Shown: in pieces, positions 53,027-61,747 of the stretch
Position numbering within the stretch: position 1 is the first letter of the stretch
How the letters are laid out: every line of letters begins with the position of its first letter
Origin: RHKX01 sp963823275
Lineage (GTDB): Bacteria; Actinomycetota; Thermoleophilia; Solirubrobacterales; 70-9
Reading direction: 5' to 3'
Length of the DNA stretch: 64,000 nt
Assembly: GCA_963823275.1 (NCBI GenBank)
Contig: CAWGKW010000001.1
Coordinates: 496,001-560,000 of the forward strand
Translations under genes and position numbers: made by a program
Notes under the pieces: model-generated
Databases searched by the model: none
What the model was told of the DNA's origin: nothing
Seen by the model: only the letters and a program-made list of their open reading frames with translations

Positions 53027-54307
53027 ATGCTTCGAGGCTCGCGCGCCGCACTTGTCGCCTTACTGGCCGCGCTGGCGGTCGCCCTCACCCTCGCAGCGCA
53101 GGCATCTGCCGCGCCCGCCGTCGACGGCGAGTTCCCGATCGCGGGCGGCGTCGGCACCGACAACGACATCATCGAAGGGCCCGACGGGAACATGTGGGTG
53201 ACGCTGCAGAACGACAACGGCGTGGCCCGGATCACCCCGGCGGGTGTCGTAACCGAGTTCCCGCTCGCCAATACGTCTTTCGGAATCGCCGTCGGCCCCG
53301 ACGACAACCTCTGGGTCTCGACCACGATCGGCGTGATCAAGGTCCCGCCCGGCGATCCCGGCAATCCGACCCCCTACGACGTCGGTCTGACCGACGGCCG
53401 CGGGATCGTCGCCGGGCCCGACGGCAAGATGTGGGTCGCGGGGACGAATCAGCTCGTCAGCTTCAGCCCCGCCGACCCGGAGGCGACCGACGACTCGACG
53501 GCGATCGCCGGTTTGACTCCCCACGGGATGGGCGTGGGATCGGACGGGTTGCTGTGGATCGCAGACGGCAACGGCAGGGTGATCAGCGCGACCGCGGCGG
53601 CGACACCGGCGATCACCCTCTATGACATCCAGATCGATGCGTCGGGCGGAGCCCAGGGCGTCGCCGGGGGGCCGAACGGGCAGGTCGCATACGCCGCTCC
53701 CACGACCGACCCTCAGACCGTCGGCCGGATCACCCCCGGAGGGGCCCCGCTGAAGACCGAGCTGACCGCCTCGGATCCGTTCGGGGTCACCTTCGCCCCC
53801 GACGGCGCGTACTGGTTTGCTCGCTCGGGGACCAACGACCTGCTGCGCCTCACCCCCGACGGTCAGACGACCGAGCTGACCGGCTTTGCCGCCAGCGGGG
53901 GGGTCGGGCCCCGCAAGATCGCCACGGGGCCGGACAACACGCTCTGGGTCACGCTCGACACACCCGAGAAGGTCGCCCGTGTCACCGGGGTCCAGGCGCC
54001 GACGCCTTCGCCGAACACCGAGATCGACAAGGCGCCGAAGAAGAAGCTCAAGGCGAAGGACAAGAAGAACGGCAAGAAGGGCACCGCGAAGGCCAAGTTC
54101 AAGTTCTCGTCGGCGACCTCCGGCGCCAGCTTCCAATGCTCGTTGCGGCCGCAGGCGAAGCAGCCGAAGTTCAAGGGCTGTGATTCCCCGGCTGCGTACA
54201 AGCTGAAGCCCGGCAAGTATGAGTTCGAGGTTCGCGCCGTACTCACCGGCGTGCCCGATCCGAGCCCGGAGAGATTCACGTTCAAGGTGGTGCGCGAGAA
54301 CCGGTAG
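53027..54307 (+). CDS. Secreted Vgb-like (streptogramin lyase) beta-propeller protein
   Basis: 426 aa. Signal peptide (ALVALLAALAVALTLAAQASA), then repeated blade motifs of the type G-P-D-G-N-M-W-V/T (EGPDGNMWVT, VGPDDNLWVS, AGPDGKMWVA, TGPDNTLWVT), as in virginiamycin B lyase and NHL-type propellers. The last about 110 residues are a Lys-rich linker (KKKLKAKDKKNGKKGTAKA) and a small Cys-containing domain ending FTFKVVRENR. ATG 53027 has TAACCT 6 nt upstream. Probably binds or cleaves a ligand outside the cell; no catalytic residue is certain. Confidence 0.85.
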   Translation: MLRGSRAALVALLAALAVALTLAAQASAAPAVDGEFPIAGGVGTDNDIIEGPDGNMWVTLQNDNGVARITPAGVVTEFPLANTSFGIAVGPDDNLWVSTTIGVIKVPPGDPGNPTPYDVGLTDGRGIVAGPDGKMWVAGTNQLVSFSPADPEATDDSTAIAGLTPHGMGVGSDGLLWIADGNGRVISATAAATPAITLYDIQIDASGGAQGVAGGPNGQVAYAAPTTDPQTVGRITPGGAPLKTELTASDPFGVTFAPDGAYWFARSGTNDLLRLTPDGQTTELTGFAASGGVGPRKIATGPDNTLWVTLDTPEKVARVTGVQAPTPSPNTEIDKAPKKKLKAKDKKNGKKGTAKAKFKFSSATSGASFQCSLRPQAKQPKFKGCDSPAAYKLKPGKYEFEVRAVLTGVPDPSPERFTFKVVRENR

Positions 54308-54367
54308 GCGGGCGGAGCCGCCGGCGCTACCGTCCGGGTTGGGCAAACGGCCAGGGGAGGCGATGAG

Positions 54368-54682
54368 ATGGCGGTCGACGGGGAAGTGGCTTCAGAGGAC
54401 GAGAGCGAGGACCCCCTGCGCGAGGAGGCCGTGGAACGCCTGCACCGCAAGCGCAAGTTCCGAAACGACGTGCTCACCTACGTATTCGTCAACGCGGTCC
54501 TATGGGGGATCTGGGCGCTCACCGGCGCAGACGTGGGGGACGACGGCGTCCCCTGGCCGGTCTGGGTCAGCGGCATCTGGGGCGTGCTACTCGTCCTCGA
54601 CGCGATCAAGGCCTATGGCGAGCATGGGATCACCGAAAGCGACATCGACGAGGAGATGCGGGGCCTGCAGGACCGTCGCTGA
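54368..54682 (+). CDS. 2TM-domain membrane protein
   Basis: 104 aa. Charged N-terminus, the R/K-rich motif EAVERLHRKRKFRNDVLTYVFVN followed by two membrane helices separated by a short loop (DVGDDGVPWP), as in the 2TM domain family (PF13239-like), then an acidic C-tail. Start ATG 54368; the GGGGAGG upstream is a good SD. Confidence 0.8.
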   Translation: MAVDGEVASEDESEDPLREEAVERLHRKRKFRNDVLTYVFVNAVLWGIWALTGADVGDDGVPWPVWVSGIWGVLLVLDAIKAYGEHGITESDIDEEMRGLQDRR

Positions 54683-54707
54683 ACGGTCCGCGACCCTCGC
54701 GGGGAGG

Positions 54708-54728
54708 GGTTCAGGCCTGGGCCTGACC
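54708..54728. terminator. Hairpin between convergent genes
   Basis: GGTTCAGGCC (54708-54717) and GGCCTGACC (54720-54728) pair with a single T bulge and a tight loop. It lies in the 90-bp gap between the convergent 2TM and flavoprotein genes. No U-tract. Confidence 0.4.
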
Positions 54729-54772
54729 GGGGTTCGCGGGTGCCGCCAGGGCTCGAACCCGTTGGCCGTCGC

Positions 54773-56347
54773 TCAGGCGGCGACGCCGGAAAGCCGCTCG
54801 TGGACGAAGCGGACGACCGCCGCGCCCTCGCCGACGGCAGTCGCGCAGCGCTTGATCGAGCCGGAGCGGACGTCGCCGGCGGCGTAGATGCCGGGGACGC
54901 TCGTCTCCAGGAGGCCGTCGCCCCCGGCTTCGCTGCCGGTGAGGATGAAGCCCGCCTCGTCGCGGGCGACGGTGTCGCCGAGCCAGTCGGTGCAGGGAAC
55001 GGCTCCGAGGAACAGGAAGAGGACCTCTAGGGGTAGGTCGGTTCCGTCGGTGAGGGTGACCGACTCGAGGTCGCCGTCAGTGCCGTGCAGCTCGGCGATC
55101 TCGCTGCGATCGCGAACGTCGACGCCCCACTTCTCGAGGTCGCCGATCAGGTAGGCGGACATCGTTTCGGCGAGGTCGGCACGGCGATGCAGGAGGGTCA
55201 CGTGGGCGCCGCCCTTGGCCAGCCAGATGGCCGCCTGCGCGGCGGAGTTGCCGCCGCCGACGACGCCGACCGGGGTCTGCTTGCAGCGCCTGCTCTCGGC
55301 CGGCCCGGCCGAGTAGAAGACGCTCAGGCCCTCGTAGTCCTCGAGGTCGGCGATCGGCAGGCGCCTGTATTCAGCACCGGTCGCAAGCACGACGCAGCGC
55401 GCTTCGATCTCCTGTCCGCCCTCGAGGCGGACAACGTGCCGATCCTCGCCCGGCTCGAGCGCGACGGCGCCGAAGGGGGATGCCATCCGAGCCCCGAACT
55501 TGCGTGCCTGCGTGACCGCCCTGCTGGTCAGCTCGGTGCCGCTGATGCCCCCGGGAAACCCGAGATAGTTCTCGATTCGCCGCGACGTCCCGGCCTGCCC
55601 ACCGAGGGCGATGCTCTCGATCACCAGCGTCTCGAGACCCTCGGAGGCACCGTAGACCGCGGCCCCCAGGCCGGCGGGTCCGGCGCCGACGACGGCGAGG
55701 TCGACCTCCTGGCGTGGCTCGAGTTCGGCTCCGACCCCGATCGCCCGCCACAGGTCGCCGTTGGTCGGCCCGCTCAGCACCGTGCCGCCGGGCAAACGGA
55801 CCACCGGCACTCGATCGTCGTCGAGATCCGCGAGGAGGTCGGCGGCGGCCCGGTCGCTGGCGGGGTCGCGCCAGTCGTAGGGCAGGCGGGAGCGCTTTGC
55901 GAACTCGATGATCCTCCGGGTCGGCTCGGAGCTGCGAGGCCCGAAGATCTCGATGCCGAGGTCGTACTGCTGGAGCACCTCGCGCCGGCGGGTGAAGGCC
56001 GGCAGCAACAGGTCCGAGAGCGAGCTGTGCTCAAACAGCAGGGTGCGGAGCACCTCGCGCTCGACGGCTATGTATCGGATCGGCGACCTGGCAACCCCGT
56101 TCAGAAAGACGGTCTGGCCCGACAGCAGGTTCATCTCGCCGAGGAAGCCGTTGGCGCCGTGGCGGATGATCTCGTTGCCCTTGGGATCCTCGATCGACGC
56201 TTCGCCTTCGAGGATCGCGATGAACGGATAACGCTTGTCGCCGACCCGGAAGAGGAGATCGCCGGCCTCGGCGGTGCGCTCCTCACCGGCCGCGGCGAGG
56301 AGCTCGATGTGGCCCTGGGAGAGCCGGTCCGAAATCGGGGCTGCCAT
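54773..56347 (-). CDS. CNB-domain fused to a thioredoxin-reductase-like flavoprotein without CxxC
   Basis: 524 aa. Residues 5-130 are a cyclic nucleotide-binding domain (GDLLFRVGDKRYPFIAILEGEASIED, FLGEMNLLSGQ). After a linker with a probable degenerate thioredoxin-like part (FAKRSRLPYDWRDP, VPVVRLPGGTVL), residues 215-524 are a TrxR-type FAD/NAD domain (VVGAGPAGLGAAV, VVGGGNSAAQAAI, AAGDVRSG). The redox CxxC of TrxR is replaced: the region reads SVFYSAGPAESRRCKQTP. It probably accepts electrons differently. Similar fusions occur in actinobacteria, so the absence may be a subfamily trait. Confidence 0.85.
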   Translation of the reverse strand: MAAPISDRLSQGHIELLAAAGEERTAEAGDLLFRVGDKRYPFIAILEGEASIEDPKGNEIIRHGANGFLGEMNLLSGQTVFLNGVARSPIRYIAVEREVLRTLLFEHSSLSDLLLPAFTRRREVLQQYDLGIEIFGPRSSEPTRRIIEFAKRSRLPYDWRDPASDRAAADLLADLDDDRVPVVRLPGGTVLSGPTNGDLWRAIGVGAELEPRQEVDLAVVGAGPAGLGAAVYGASEGLETLVIESIALGGQAGTSRRIENYLGFPGGISGTELTSRAVTQARKFGARMASPFGAVALEPGEDRHVVRLEGGQEIEARCVVLATGAEYRRLPIADLEDYEGLSVFYSAGPAESRRCKQTPVGVVGGGNSAAQAAIWLAKGGAHVTLLHRRADLAETMSAYLIGDLEKWGVDVRDRSEIAELHGTDGDLESVTLTDGTDLPLEVLFLFLGAVPCTDWLGDTVARDEAGFILTGSEAGGDGLLETSVPGIYAAGDVRSGSIKRCATAVGEGAAVVRFVHERLSGVAA

Positions 56348-56574
56348 GGCGGCTGAGAGTACCCACCAGGACTCTCCGGGTCGCTGGGTCGGGCCTTCAG
56401 GCCGTTCAGGTGCTCAGCGGCCCGGGACGGTGGGTGGCGGGGTCGTGGCTGGGAATGACGGTGCGTCCCCTGTCGCGAAGCGCCCTGAGGCGCTCGACGG
56501 AGCGGCCCTGGCCGTCGAGGTGAGGGAGCCTACGGGTCCGAATCCGCCGCCGTCAGCGAAGATGTCTCTCGGCA

Positions 56575-57003
56575 ATGGGATTCGCGTTCGTCAACAGGTG
56601 CGTGAACCCGCTCGTGCGGGCGCTCTTGGCCTCGCCCCTGCACCCGCTGCTCAGTCGGCGGCTCGCAGTCATCAGCGTGATCGGCCGACGAAGTGGCGTC
56701 AGGCACACGTTCCCGGTGGGCTACCGGATCTCCGATCCGGGCCGGAAGGTCCTGGTTCGGGTCGGCAAGCCGGAGAGCAAGGTGTGGTGGCGGAACCTGA
56801 AGGCCCCGGCCCCGGTGGACATCCTGATTCGCGGTGAACGGCGCTCCGGGACGGGCCGGGCGATTGAAGATGATGGGGAGGTCAGGGTCGAGATCGCGTT
56901 GAGTGCCCCGGCGGGCCGGGAGCCGGAAGCCGGCCGCTCACGAGCCGAGGTCGGCCCCGAGCCAGACGATCGCCAGGCTGCCGATGAAGATCGCGGCCTG
57001 TAG
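56575..57003 (+). CDS. Deazaflavin-dependent nitroreductase-like (DUF385) protein, abnormal C-terminus
   Basis: 142 aa. Text VNRCVNPLVRALLASPLHPLLSRRLAVISVIGRRSGVRHTFPVGYRISD with the GRRSG motif and the following KVWWRNLKAPAPVDI belongs to the F420/deazaflavin nitroreductase family (Ddn-like). The last 45 residues are Arg/Glu/Pro-rich and overlap the convergent membrane gene by 66 bp, so the natural stop was probably lost by an indel. The 227-bp gap before it shows no other feature. Confidence 0.6.
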   Translation: MGFAFVNRCVNPLVRALLASPLHPLLSRRLAVISVIGRRSGVRHTFPVGYRISDPGRKVLVRVGKPESKVWWRNLKAPAPVDILIRGERRSGTGRAIEDDGEVRVEIALSAPAGREPEAGRSRAEVGPEPDDRQAADEDRGL

Positions 57004-57318
57004 TGAGTGCATCCTCGGGTATCGCAGGTGCACGGCGGTCAGGACCAGCACCAGCCCGACGAGGACCAGCTTCAGGCGAAGGGTGTGCGAGCCCCAGAGT
57101 TCGTAGTGGGAGGCCATCGCCGCTCCGGTCACGAGCAGGATCGCCAGGGCGATCAGCGTGCCGTACCCGAAGCGTCTGGCGATCGCGCGAAGGCGCTCGG
57201 GGTCGGGGTTGCTGCGCTCGACGGGAACCACCGCCGCGGCGATCAGGATCTGCCCGCCCACGAAGAAGGCCATCGCGAGCAGATGCAGGTAGAGGACCAG
57301 CTCCCAGAGATCGTCCAC
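56938..57318 (-). CDS. Four-TM membrane protein, DUF2269/CopD-like
   Basis: 126 aa with four hydrophobic helices (about 5-30, 46-66, 74-98, 104-122), including HLLAMAFFVGGQI and HYELWGSHTLRLKL. Conserved His residues in membrane helices recall CopD or DUF2269 proteins, but I call this loosely. GTG 57318 has TAGGGT exactly 6 nt upstream. Overlaps the convergent DUF385 frame. Confidence 0.7.
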   Translation of the reverse strand: MDDLWELVLYLHLLAMAFFVGGQILIAAAVVPVERSNPDPERLRAIARRFGYGTLIALAILLVTGAAMASHYELWGSHTLRLKLVLVGLVLVLTAVHLRYPRMHSLQAAIFIGSLAIVWLGADLGS

Positions 57319-57334
57319 GGGAGAACCCTAGTCC

Positions 57335-58549
57335 TCAGGCTCCCAGTTTCCTGATCAGCTCCCGGTAGGCCCCGAAAGCGGGCTTGCGCGAGTAGTCGTC
57401 GCGAAGGAGGCCGAAGAAGGACTGAAAGTTCGGACCCTCGCTGTTGTTGTCGCGCAGGCCGAACCAGTTCAGGTTCGTCACGTTGTAGGTGCCTCGGTGG
57501 CGGTTCACGGTCCTCACGAACGAGGACAGGGCGTCGGCCTGGTAGGCCTCGCTGCGGCCCGGGCCGGTCGGGTAGCCGAACTCCTCCAGGTGAATCGGCA
57601 TCCGCGGCCGGAAGCCGGCCATCGGCATGTAGCACTCGCGGACCCCGGCGACCGCTTCCAGCAGAGCGTCGCCGGGATTCTCGACGGCGCCGGGCACGAA
57701 GGTCCCCGGATAGGCGTCCACGCCCACCCAGTCGGTCGCCTTGCGCAGTCGCCTGCCGCCGGCAGCGCCGATTTCCCGCCAGAAGTCGGCGTCGGCGTCG
57801 CCGTAGCGCCACGAGTAGTTGAAGCCGGTCTCGAGCAGGTCATAGCCGAGCCTGCGGGCCTCGTGCTTGGCGGCGGGGACCCCGCGGGTCAGCGCCTCGA
57901 CGGCGTTCAGGTAGGCGCCGTCGGAGGTATTGGGGGAGAAGGTGATGTTGACCTCGTTGGTGATCTGCAGTCCGACCACACCGTCGATCGGCCCGAACGC
58001 CCGGACGACCCGGCGCACGTAGTCGAGCCAGGCCCCGATGTCGCCGTTCTGCTCGGGGGCGGGGTGGTAGCGGACCTGCAGCTCCACCTCGAAGCCGAGC
58101 CTCGAGTAGTGGCGCGCCATCCCCTGGAACTCCCTGATCCCGGCTTTGCCGTCGGACTGAAACAGGCGGTTGAGCCGCACCGTCATCGTGCGAGTGCCCC
58201 TCAACTTGAGCAGGGCGTCGTCCCGTTTCGCCGCGTTCTCGGGGACGACCGGGGTCGTCTGGCTCCCGCCCGCCTCCCCGGCCAGGCGCGGCCCGATCCC
58301 GAACTCGATCCTCGGCCCCCCGGCCGGCCGGTCGTTCGCGTAGCTCTCGTCGCAGTGGGGATCGGGGCTCTCGGCCGCCGGGGTCAGGGACGGCGGCACC
58401 GCTCCGGGCTGATCCCAGGGGATCGCCGCAGCTCCACTCGCAAGGGCCAGCGAGCCCGCCAACCCCATGCCAACGAGCAGGCGACGCGTGCTGGCAGTTT
58501 CGATCTCAAGCCCACCGCCCTCCTCCAGAGAACCTCGGTAGGGCGCCAC
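57335..58549 (-). CDS. Secreted clan GH-A-like glycoside hydrolase
   Basis: 404 aa from GTG 58549 (alternative starts lie further in; the signal peptide is RRLLVGMGLAGSLALASGAAA). The TIM-barrel text shows acid/base Glu in GLQITNEVNI and nucleophile Glu in PIHLEEFGYP, spaced about as in families 5/39/53 of clan GH-A, together with YDLLETGFNYSWRYGDAD. Substrate not readable. The frame continues upstream to 58924 but is then antisense to the PepSY gene. Same strand as the membrane gene just downstream (16 bp). Confidence 0.8.
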   Translation of the reverse strand: MAPYRGSLEEGGGLEIETASTRRLLVGMGLAGSLALASGAAAIPWDQPGAVPPSLTPAAESPDPHCDESYANDRPAGGPRIEFGIGPRLAGEAGGSQTTPVVPENAAKRDDALLKLRGTRTMTVRLNRLFQSDGKAGIREFQGMARHYSRLGFEVELQVRYHPAPEQNGDIGAWLDYVRRVVRAFGPIDGVVGLQITNEVNITFSPNTSDGAYLNAVEALTRGVPAAKHEARRLGYDLLETGFNYSWRYGDADADFWREIGAAGGRRLRKATDWVGVDAYPGTFVPGAVENPGDALLEAVAGVRECYMPMAGFRPRMPIHLEEFGYPTGPGRSEAYQADALSSFVRTVNRHRGTYNVTNLNWFGLRDNNSEGPNFQSFFGLLRDDYSRKPAFGAYRELIRKLGA

Positions 58550-58566
58550 GATACCCCCCCAACGAC

Positions 58567-58594
58567 GCGCGGCCCGCCGGTTGGCGGGCCGCGC
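58567..58594. terminator. Strong 12-bp GC hairpin
   Basis: GCGCGGCCCGCC-GGTT-GGCGGGCCGCGC, followed on the plus strand by TTTGTG. Perfect 12-bp stem, just downstream of the PepSY gene on the minus strand. The short T run is on the plus side only, so direction is uncertain; the role as terminator of the PepSY gene is inferred from position. Confidence 0.65.
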
Positions 58595-58631
58595 TTTGTG
58601 TACTCGCAGCGGCCGTGGCCGCCCCGGTCGG

Positions 58632-58967
58632 CTACTCGGTGTCGCCGGCCTCGGGGCCGGTCTCGGCCTCGCTGCCCACGACGTTGAAGGTCCGATCCAG
58701 CTGTACGTCGGTCTCGCTGCCGTCGTCCAGGGTGACCTCGACCTCGTAGTAGGACTCCTCATCGCCGACCTCGGTACCGGTGACGGTGCCCTGGCCGGTG
58801 TGCTGGAGCGCCGCCGCTTCCGCCTGATCGAGCGCTGTCCCGGTGATCGGCGCCTCGTTCTCGTTGGCGTCCTCGCCGCCGCTCCCGGCCACCGCCACCC
58901 CGGTGGCGGCTGCCGCGACCGCAACGGTCGTCGCGCCGACTGCCAGGATCTTGTTTCTCTTGTTCAT
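58632..58967 (-). CDS. Exported PepSY-domain protein
   Basis: 111 aa. ATG 58967 with GGAGG SD. Signal/transmembrane segment (ILAVGATTVAVAAAATGVAVAG), acidic linker, then the PepSY pattern ITGTALDQAEAAALQHTGQGTVTGTEVGDEESYYEVEVTLDDGSETDVQLD. Such proteins are commonly the output of HK/RR systems like the one at 61.7-63.8 kb. Two GATGA half-sites (59029 and 59039) lie upstream. Confidence 0.8.
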   Translation of the reverse strand: MNKRNKILAVGATTVAVAAAATGVAVAGSGGEDANENEAPITGTALDQAEAAALQHTGQGTVTGTEVGDEESYYEVEVTLDDGSETDVQLDRTFNVVGSEAETGPEAGDTE

Positions 58968-59056
58968 CGCATTGCCTCCGATGTTTGGTCCCCGGTTTGC
59001 GTTTACAGGGTCGTTTCTGCGGGGCGCAGATGAAACGAGATGATGTCGTCCGGCCG

Positions 59057-59657
59057 TCACCGGGCGACACGGCGTGACGCGTGAGGAGCGACGGACCGGA
59101 TCCAGCGGTCCCACTTCTTCAGGAACGGGGTCGGGTTGGCAACCTTGCCACCCGCATACCACCCGGGGCCGGTCCACATCTCGAAGTGGAGATGGCAGGC
59201 GGTCGAGCCACCGGTCGACCCGACCCGGCCGATCTGTTCGCCGGCATCGAGGCGCTCACCTTCGCGCACGTCGAGCTTCTTCAGCATGTGCATGTAGACG
59301 TAGTCGTAGCGCGGGACCCTTGCCCTTGACCACGACGTAATTGCCGGCGCCGCCCGCCTGGTAGTCCTTGACCTTGACCTTGCCGGGCTGCGCGGCGACG
59401 ATGGGCTTGCCGCACTTCGCCAGCAGGTCCTGACCCTGATGGCCGCGCCCGGCACCGAGGCCGTCGCCGTAGGTGTGTTTGCCTTTGACGGGGAACACGC
59501 CGGCCTTGCGGAGCCAGAGCCGGAGCCGGAGGTCTGGCCGTTGGTACCGACGCCTCCGGAAGCAGCGTGGGCGATCGCGGGCGTCGCGGCGATGATGCAG
59601 GGTCGTCAGGGTCGCCGCGGCCCTGCCGGGGAGGTTCGCTTCCTTGAGTCCGAGCAT
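59057..59657 (-). pseudogene. M23 (LytM) family peptidase with about three frame changes
   Basis: Start ATG near 59657 (MLGLKEANLPGRAAATLT). Reading must change frame near 59600 (to ATPAIAHAASGGVGTNGQTS), near 59510 (back to KAGVFPVKGKHTYGDGLGAGRGHQGQD, with the zinc H and D of the LytM motif), and near 59320 (to YVYMHMLKKLDVREGERLDAGEQIG then STACHLHFEMW with the catalytic HLH). All motifs survive once shifts are fixed, so this is more likely assembly noise than decay. Exported, cleaves peptidoglycan peptides. A gap of 302 bp follows. Confidence 0.7.
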
Positions 59658-59808
59658 CAATTCATCTCTTTCTGTCGCCTGCGGGGTTAGCTGACGGGCT
59701 CGCGCTGAAAGAGTGCGCTACGGATCTGATCCGATTCGCCCCAGGGACGTCGTCCCAGTGGTTCCCCCGCTTCGGCCAGCCCGGAGGCGGCCGAACTCGG
59801 CAGGTTGA

Positions 59809-59836
59809 TTGTTAGCAATAGCTTACATAATAACAA
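59809..59836. promoter_or_regulatory. AT-rich overlapping palindromes upstream of the transporter gene
   Basis: TTGTTA (59809-59814) and TAACAA (59831-59836) are perfect complements 16 nt apart, and inside them GTTAGC/GCTTAC (59811-59816 and 59821-59826) nearly match. The stretch is the most AT-rich in the window and lies in the 302-bp gap 59661-59962. It resembles MarR/ArsR-type operators; no regulator is adjacent. Nothing else is visible in the gap. Confidence 0.4.
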
Positions 59837-59962
59837 CACAATGCTCGGAGAGAGCTTTCCGGCCCGAGTGCACTAGGCTGCTGGGTGGAGCGCCGGGAAG
59901 TCTGGTCGGCAACACGTTTTGCCGGCCCCTGATCACATCCAAGCGCAGATGAAACTGGCGAG

Positions 59963-61222
59963 ATGGCCATAGCCGTCGCCACGTTCCTGATCGCGCTTGC
60001 ACTGATCGCGAGCGAGCGGCTGCACCAGACCAAGGTCGCGTTGCTGGGCGCCGCAATCGTCGTGCTGTTCGTCCCCGCGTTCGGCCAGGAGACGGCGATC
60101 GAGTCGATCGACTTCAACACGATCGGGCTGCTCACCGGGATGATGATCCTCGTCTATCTGACCCAGCAGTCCGGTGTTTACGACTACATTGCGATCCGCG
60201 CCGGCCAGATCTCCAAGGGGGAGCCGTTGCGAGTCGTCCTCAGCCTCGCTTGCACGACCGCTCTGCTCTCTGCCTTCCTCGACAACCTGACGACGGTTCT
60301 GCTCATCGTCCCGATCACCTTTCTGCTTGCCGATGCCCTGGACATCGACCCCATTCCGCTGGTGATCATCGAGGTGATGGCCTCGAACATCGGCGGCACC
60401 GCAACGCTGATCGGCGATCCCCCCAACATCATCATCTCCGGCGCCACCGGGCTCACCTTCAACGAGTTCCTGATCAATCTGGCGCCGATCGTGGTGGTCA
60501 CCTTTGCGTTCGTCATCGGCGGCCTCTACCTCTTCTACCGAAGGCAGCTCCAGATCGCACCGAAGGACCGTAAGCTGGTGATGGAGCTCGATGCCGCCGC
60601 CTCGATCCGGGACTCCGACGAGCTCCGGCGTACGGCCCCGGTGCTCGTCCTGACGGTCCTCGCCTTCTTCGTCCACCAGTTGATCGGCGTCGAGCCGGCG
60701 ACCGTCGCGCTGACCGGAGCTGCGGTCGGGTTGCTTGTGACCCGGATCCCGCTCGAGCAAGCCCTGTCGAAGATCGAATGGCCGACTCTGTTCTTCTTCG
60801 TCGCCCTGTTCGTGATGGTCGGCGCGCTGGAGGAGACCGGCGCCATCGGCCACGTCGCCGATGCGGTCAAGAACCTGACCGGAGGAGATCGCACTGCGGA
60901 GCTGGTCGGAGTCCTCTGGATCGGGGGAATCGGCTCCGCGGTCGTCGACAACATCCCGTTCACGACGGCGATGATCCCCGTCGTCAACGAGCTCAACGTG
61001 GGGGGTGATGACGCCTACTGGTGGGCGCTGGCGCTCGGCGCCTGCTTCGGTGGCAACGCGACGATCATCGCCGCGGCCGCCAACGTTGCGGCAGCGGGGC
61101 TGACCGAGCGGGCCGGTCGCCCGATCGGGTTCGTCAGCTTCCTCCGGGTCGGGATTCCTGTCACCTTCGTATCGCTGCTGATGGCAACCGCGTACGTGAT
61201 GATGCGTTACGTGGTGATATAG
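59963..61222 (+). CDS. ArsB/NhaD (SLC13-like) permease
   Basis: 419 aa with about 11 hydrophobic segments. The duplicated ion-transporter signature is clear: SAFLDNLTTVLLIVPI (residues about 107-122) and SAVVDNIPFTTAMIPV in the second half, plus GGTATLIGDPPNIIIS and GGNATIIAAAANV. This is the ArsB/NhaD/P-protein family, moving anions or Na+/H+. The start ATG 59963 has TGGCGAGATGG context without an obvious SD. The following CBS protein begins 7 bp after the stop and is likely a partner. Confidence 0.88.
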   Translation: MAIAVATFLIALALIASERLHQTKVALLGAAIVVLFVPAFGQETAIESIDFNTIGLLTGMMILVYLTQQSGVYDYIAIRAGQISKGEPLRVVLSLACTTALLSAFLDNLTTVLLIVPITFLLADALDIDPIPLVIIEVMASNIGGTATLIGDPPNIIISGATGLTFNEFLINLAPIVVVTFAFVIGGLYLFYRRQLQIAPKDRKLVMELDAAASIRDSDELRRTAPVLVLTVLAFFVHQLIGVEPATVALTGAAVGLLVTRIPLEQALSKIEWPTLFFFVALFVMVGALEETGAIGHVADAVKNLTGGDRTAELVGVLWIGGIGSAVVDNIPFTTAMIPVVNELNVGGDDAYWWALALGACFGGNATIIAAAANVAAAGLTERAGRPIGFVSFLRVGIPVTFVSLLMATAYVMMRYVVI

Positions 61223-61229
61223 AGACCCA

Positions 61230-61697
61230 ATGCCTGATTCCATCGCCCAAACGGTCATACGCGAAGTTGAGCCGCTCGACGCCGACGAGTTGATTGCGGT
61301 CGCTGCCCGGCGGGTCCTCGACAGTGAACTTCCCGCCCTGCCCGCCGTCGAGCGGGGCGGCCGCTTCGCCGGCATCTTCGGGGAGCGGGAGTTCATGGCC
61401 GCGCTCTTTCCCGGCTACGTCGGCGAACTCTCCTCGGGAGCGATGATCAGGCGCTCGATCGACGATGCGATCGAGCGCCGTGAATCCTGCCGCTTCCAGC
61501 CGATCCGCGGCTACCTGACCACCGACCACGTGAGCGTCGACGACGATTACTCCGACACCCAGCTGGCCGAGATATTCCTCCACCACCGCGTCCTCATCGT
61601 CCCGATCGCGACGGATGGGCGGGTTCACGCCGTCGTCACCCGCGCCGACTACTTCGCCGAGCTGGTCGGGAAGTTCGAGGCGGCCGCCGGCGGCTGA
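61230..61697 (+). CDS. CBS-domain protein
   Basis: 155 aa; ATG 61230. Two CBS-like halves (ADELIAVAARRVLDSELPALPAVERGGRFAGIFGEREFMAAL and TDHVSVDDDYSDTQLAEIFLHHRVLIVPIATDGRVHAVVTRADYFAELV), together forming one Bateman module, which binds adenosine nucleotides. Immediately downstream of the permease, so it may gate or sense for it. No enzymatic domain is attached. Confidence 0.85.
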   Translation: MPDSIAQTVIREVEPLDADELIAVAARRVLDSELPALPAVERGGRFAGIFGEREFMAALFPGYVGELSSGAMIRRSIDDAIERRESCRFQPIRGYLTTDHVSVDDDYSDTQLAEIFLHHRVLIVPIATDGRVHAVVTRADYFAELVGKFEAAAGG

Positions 61698-61747
61698 TCG
61701 GTGGGCGTCGGCCAGCGTCAGCGCGGTGACCGACAACCTACTCAGGT

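Noticed and set aside
59663..59962. A small regulator gene in the gap before the ArsB-like permease
   Set aside because: No frame there gives a helix-turn-helix or other coherent text; only the palindromes stand out.
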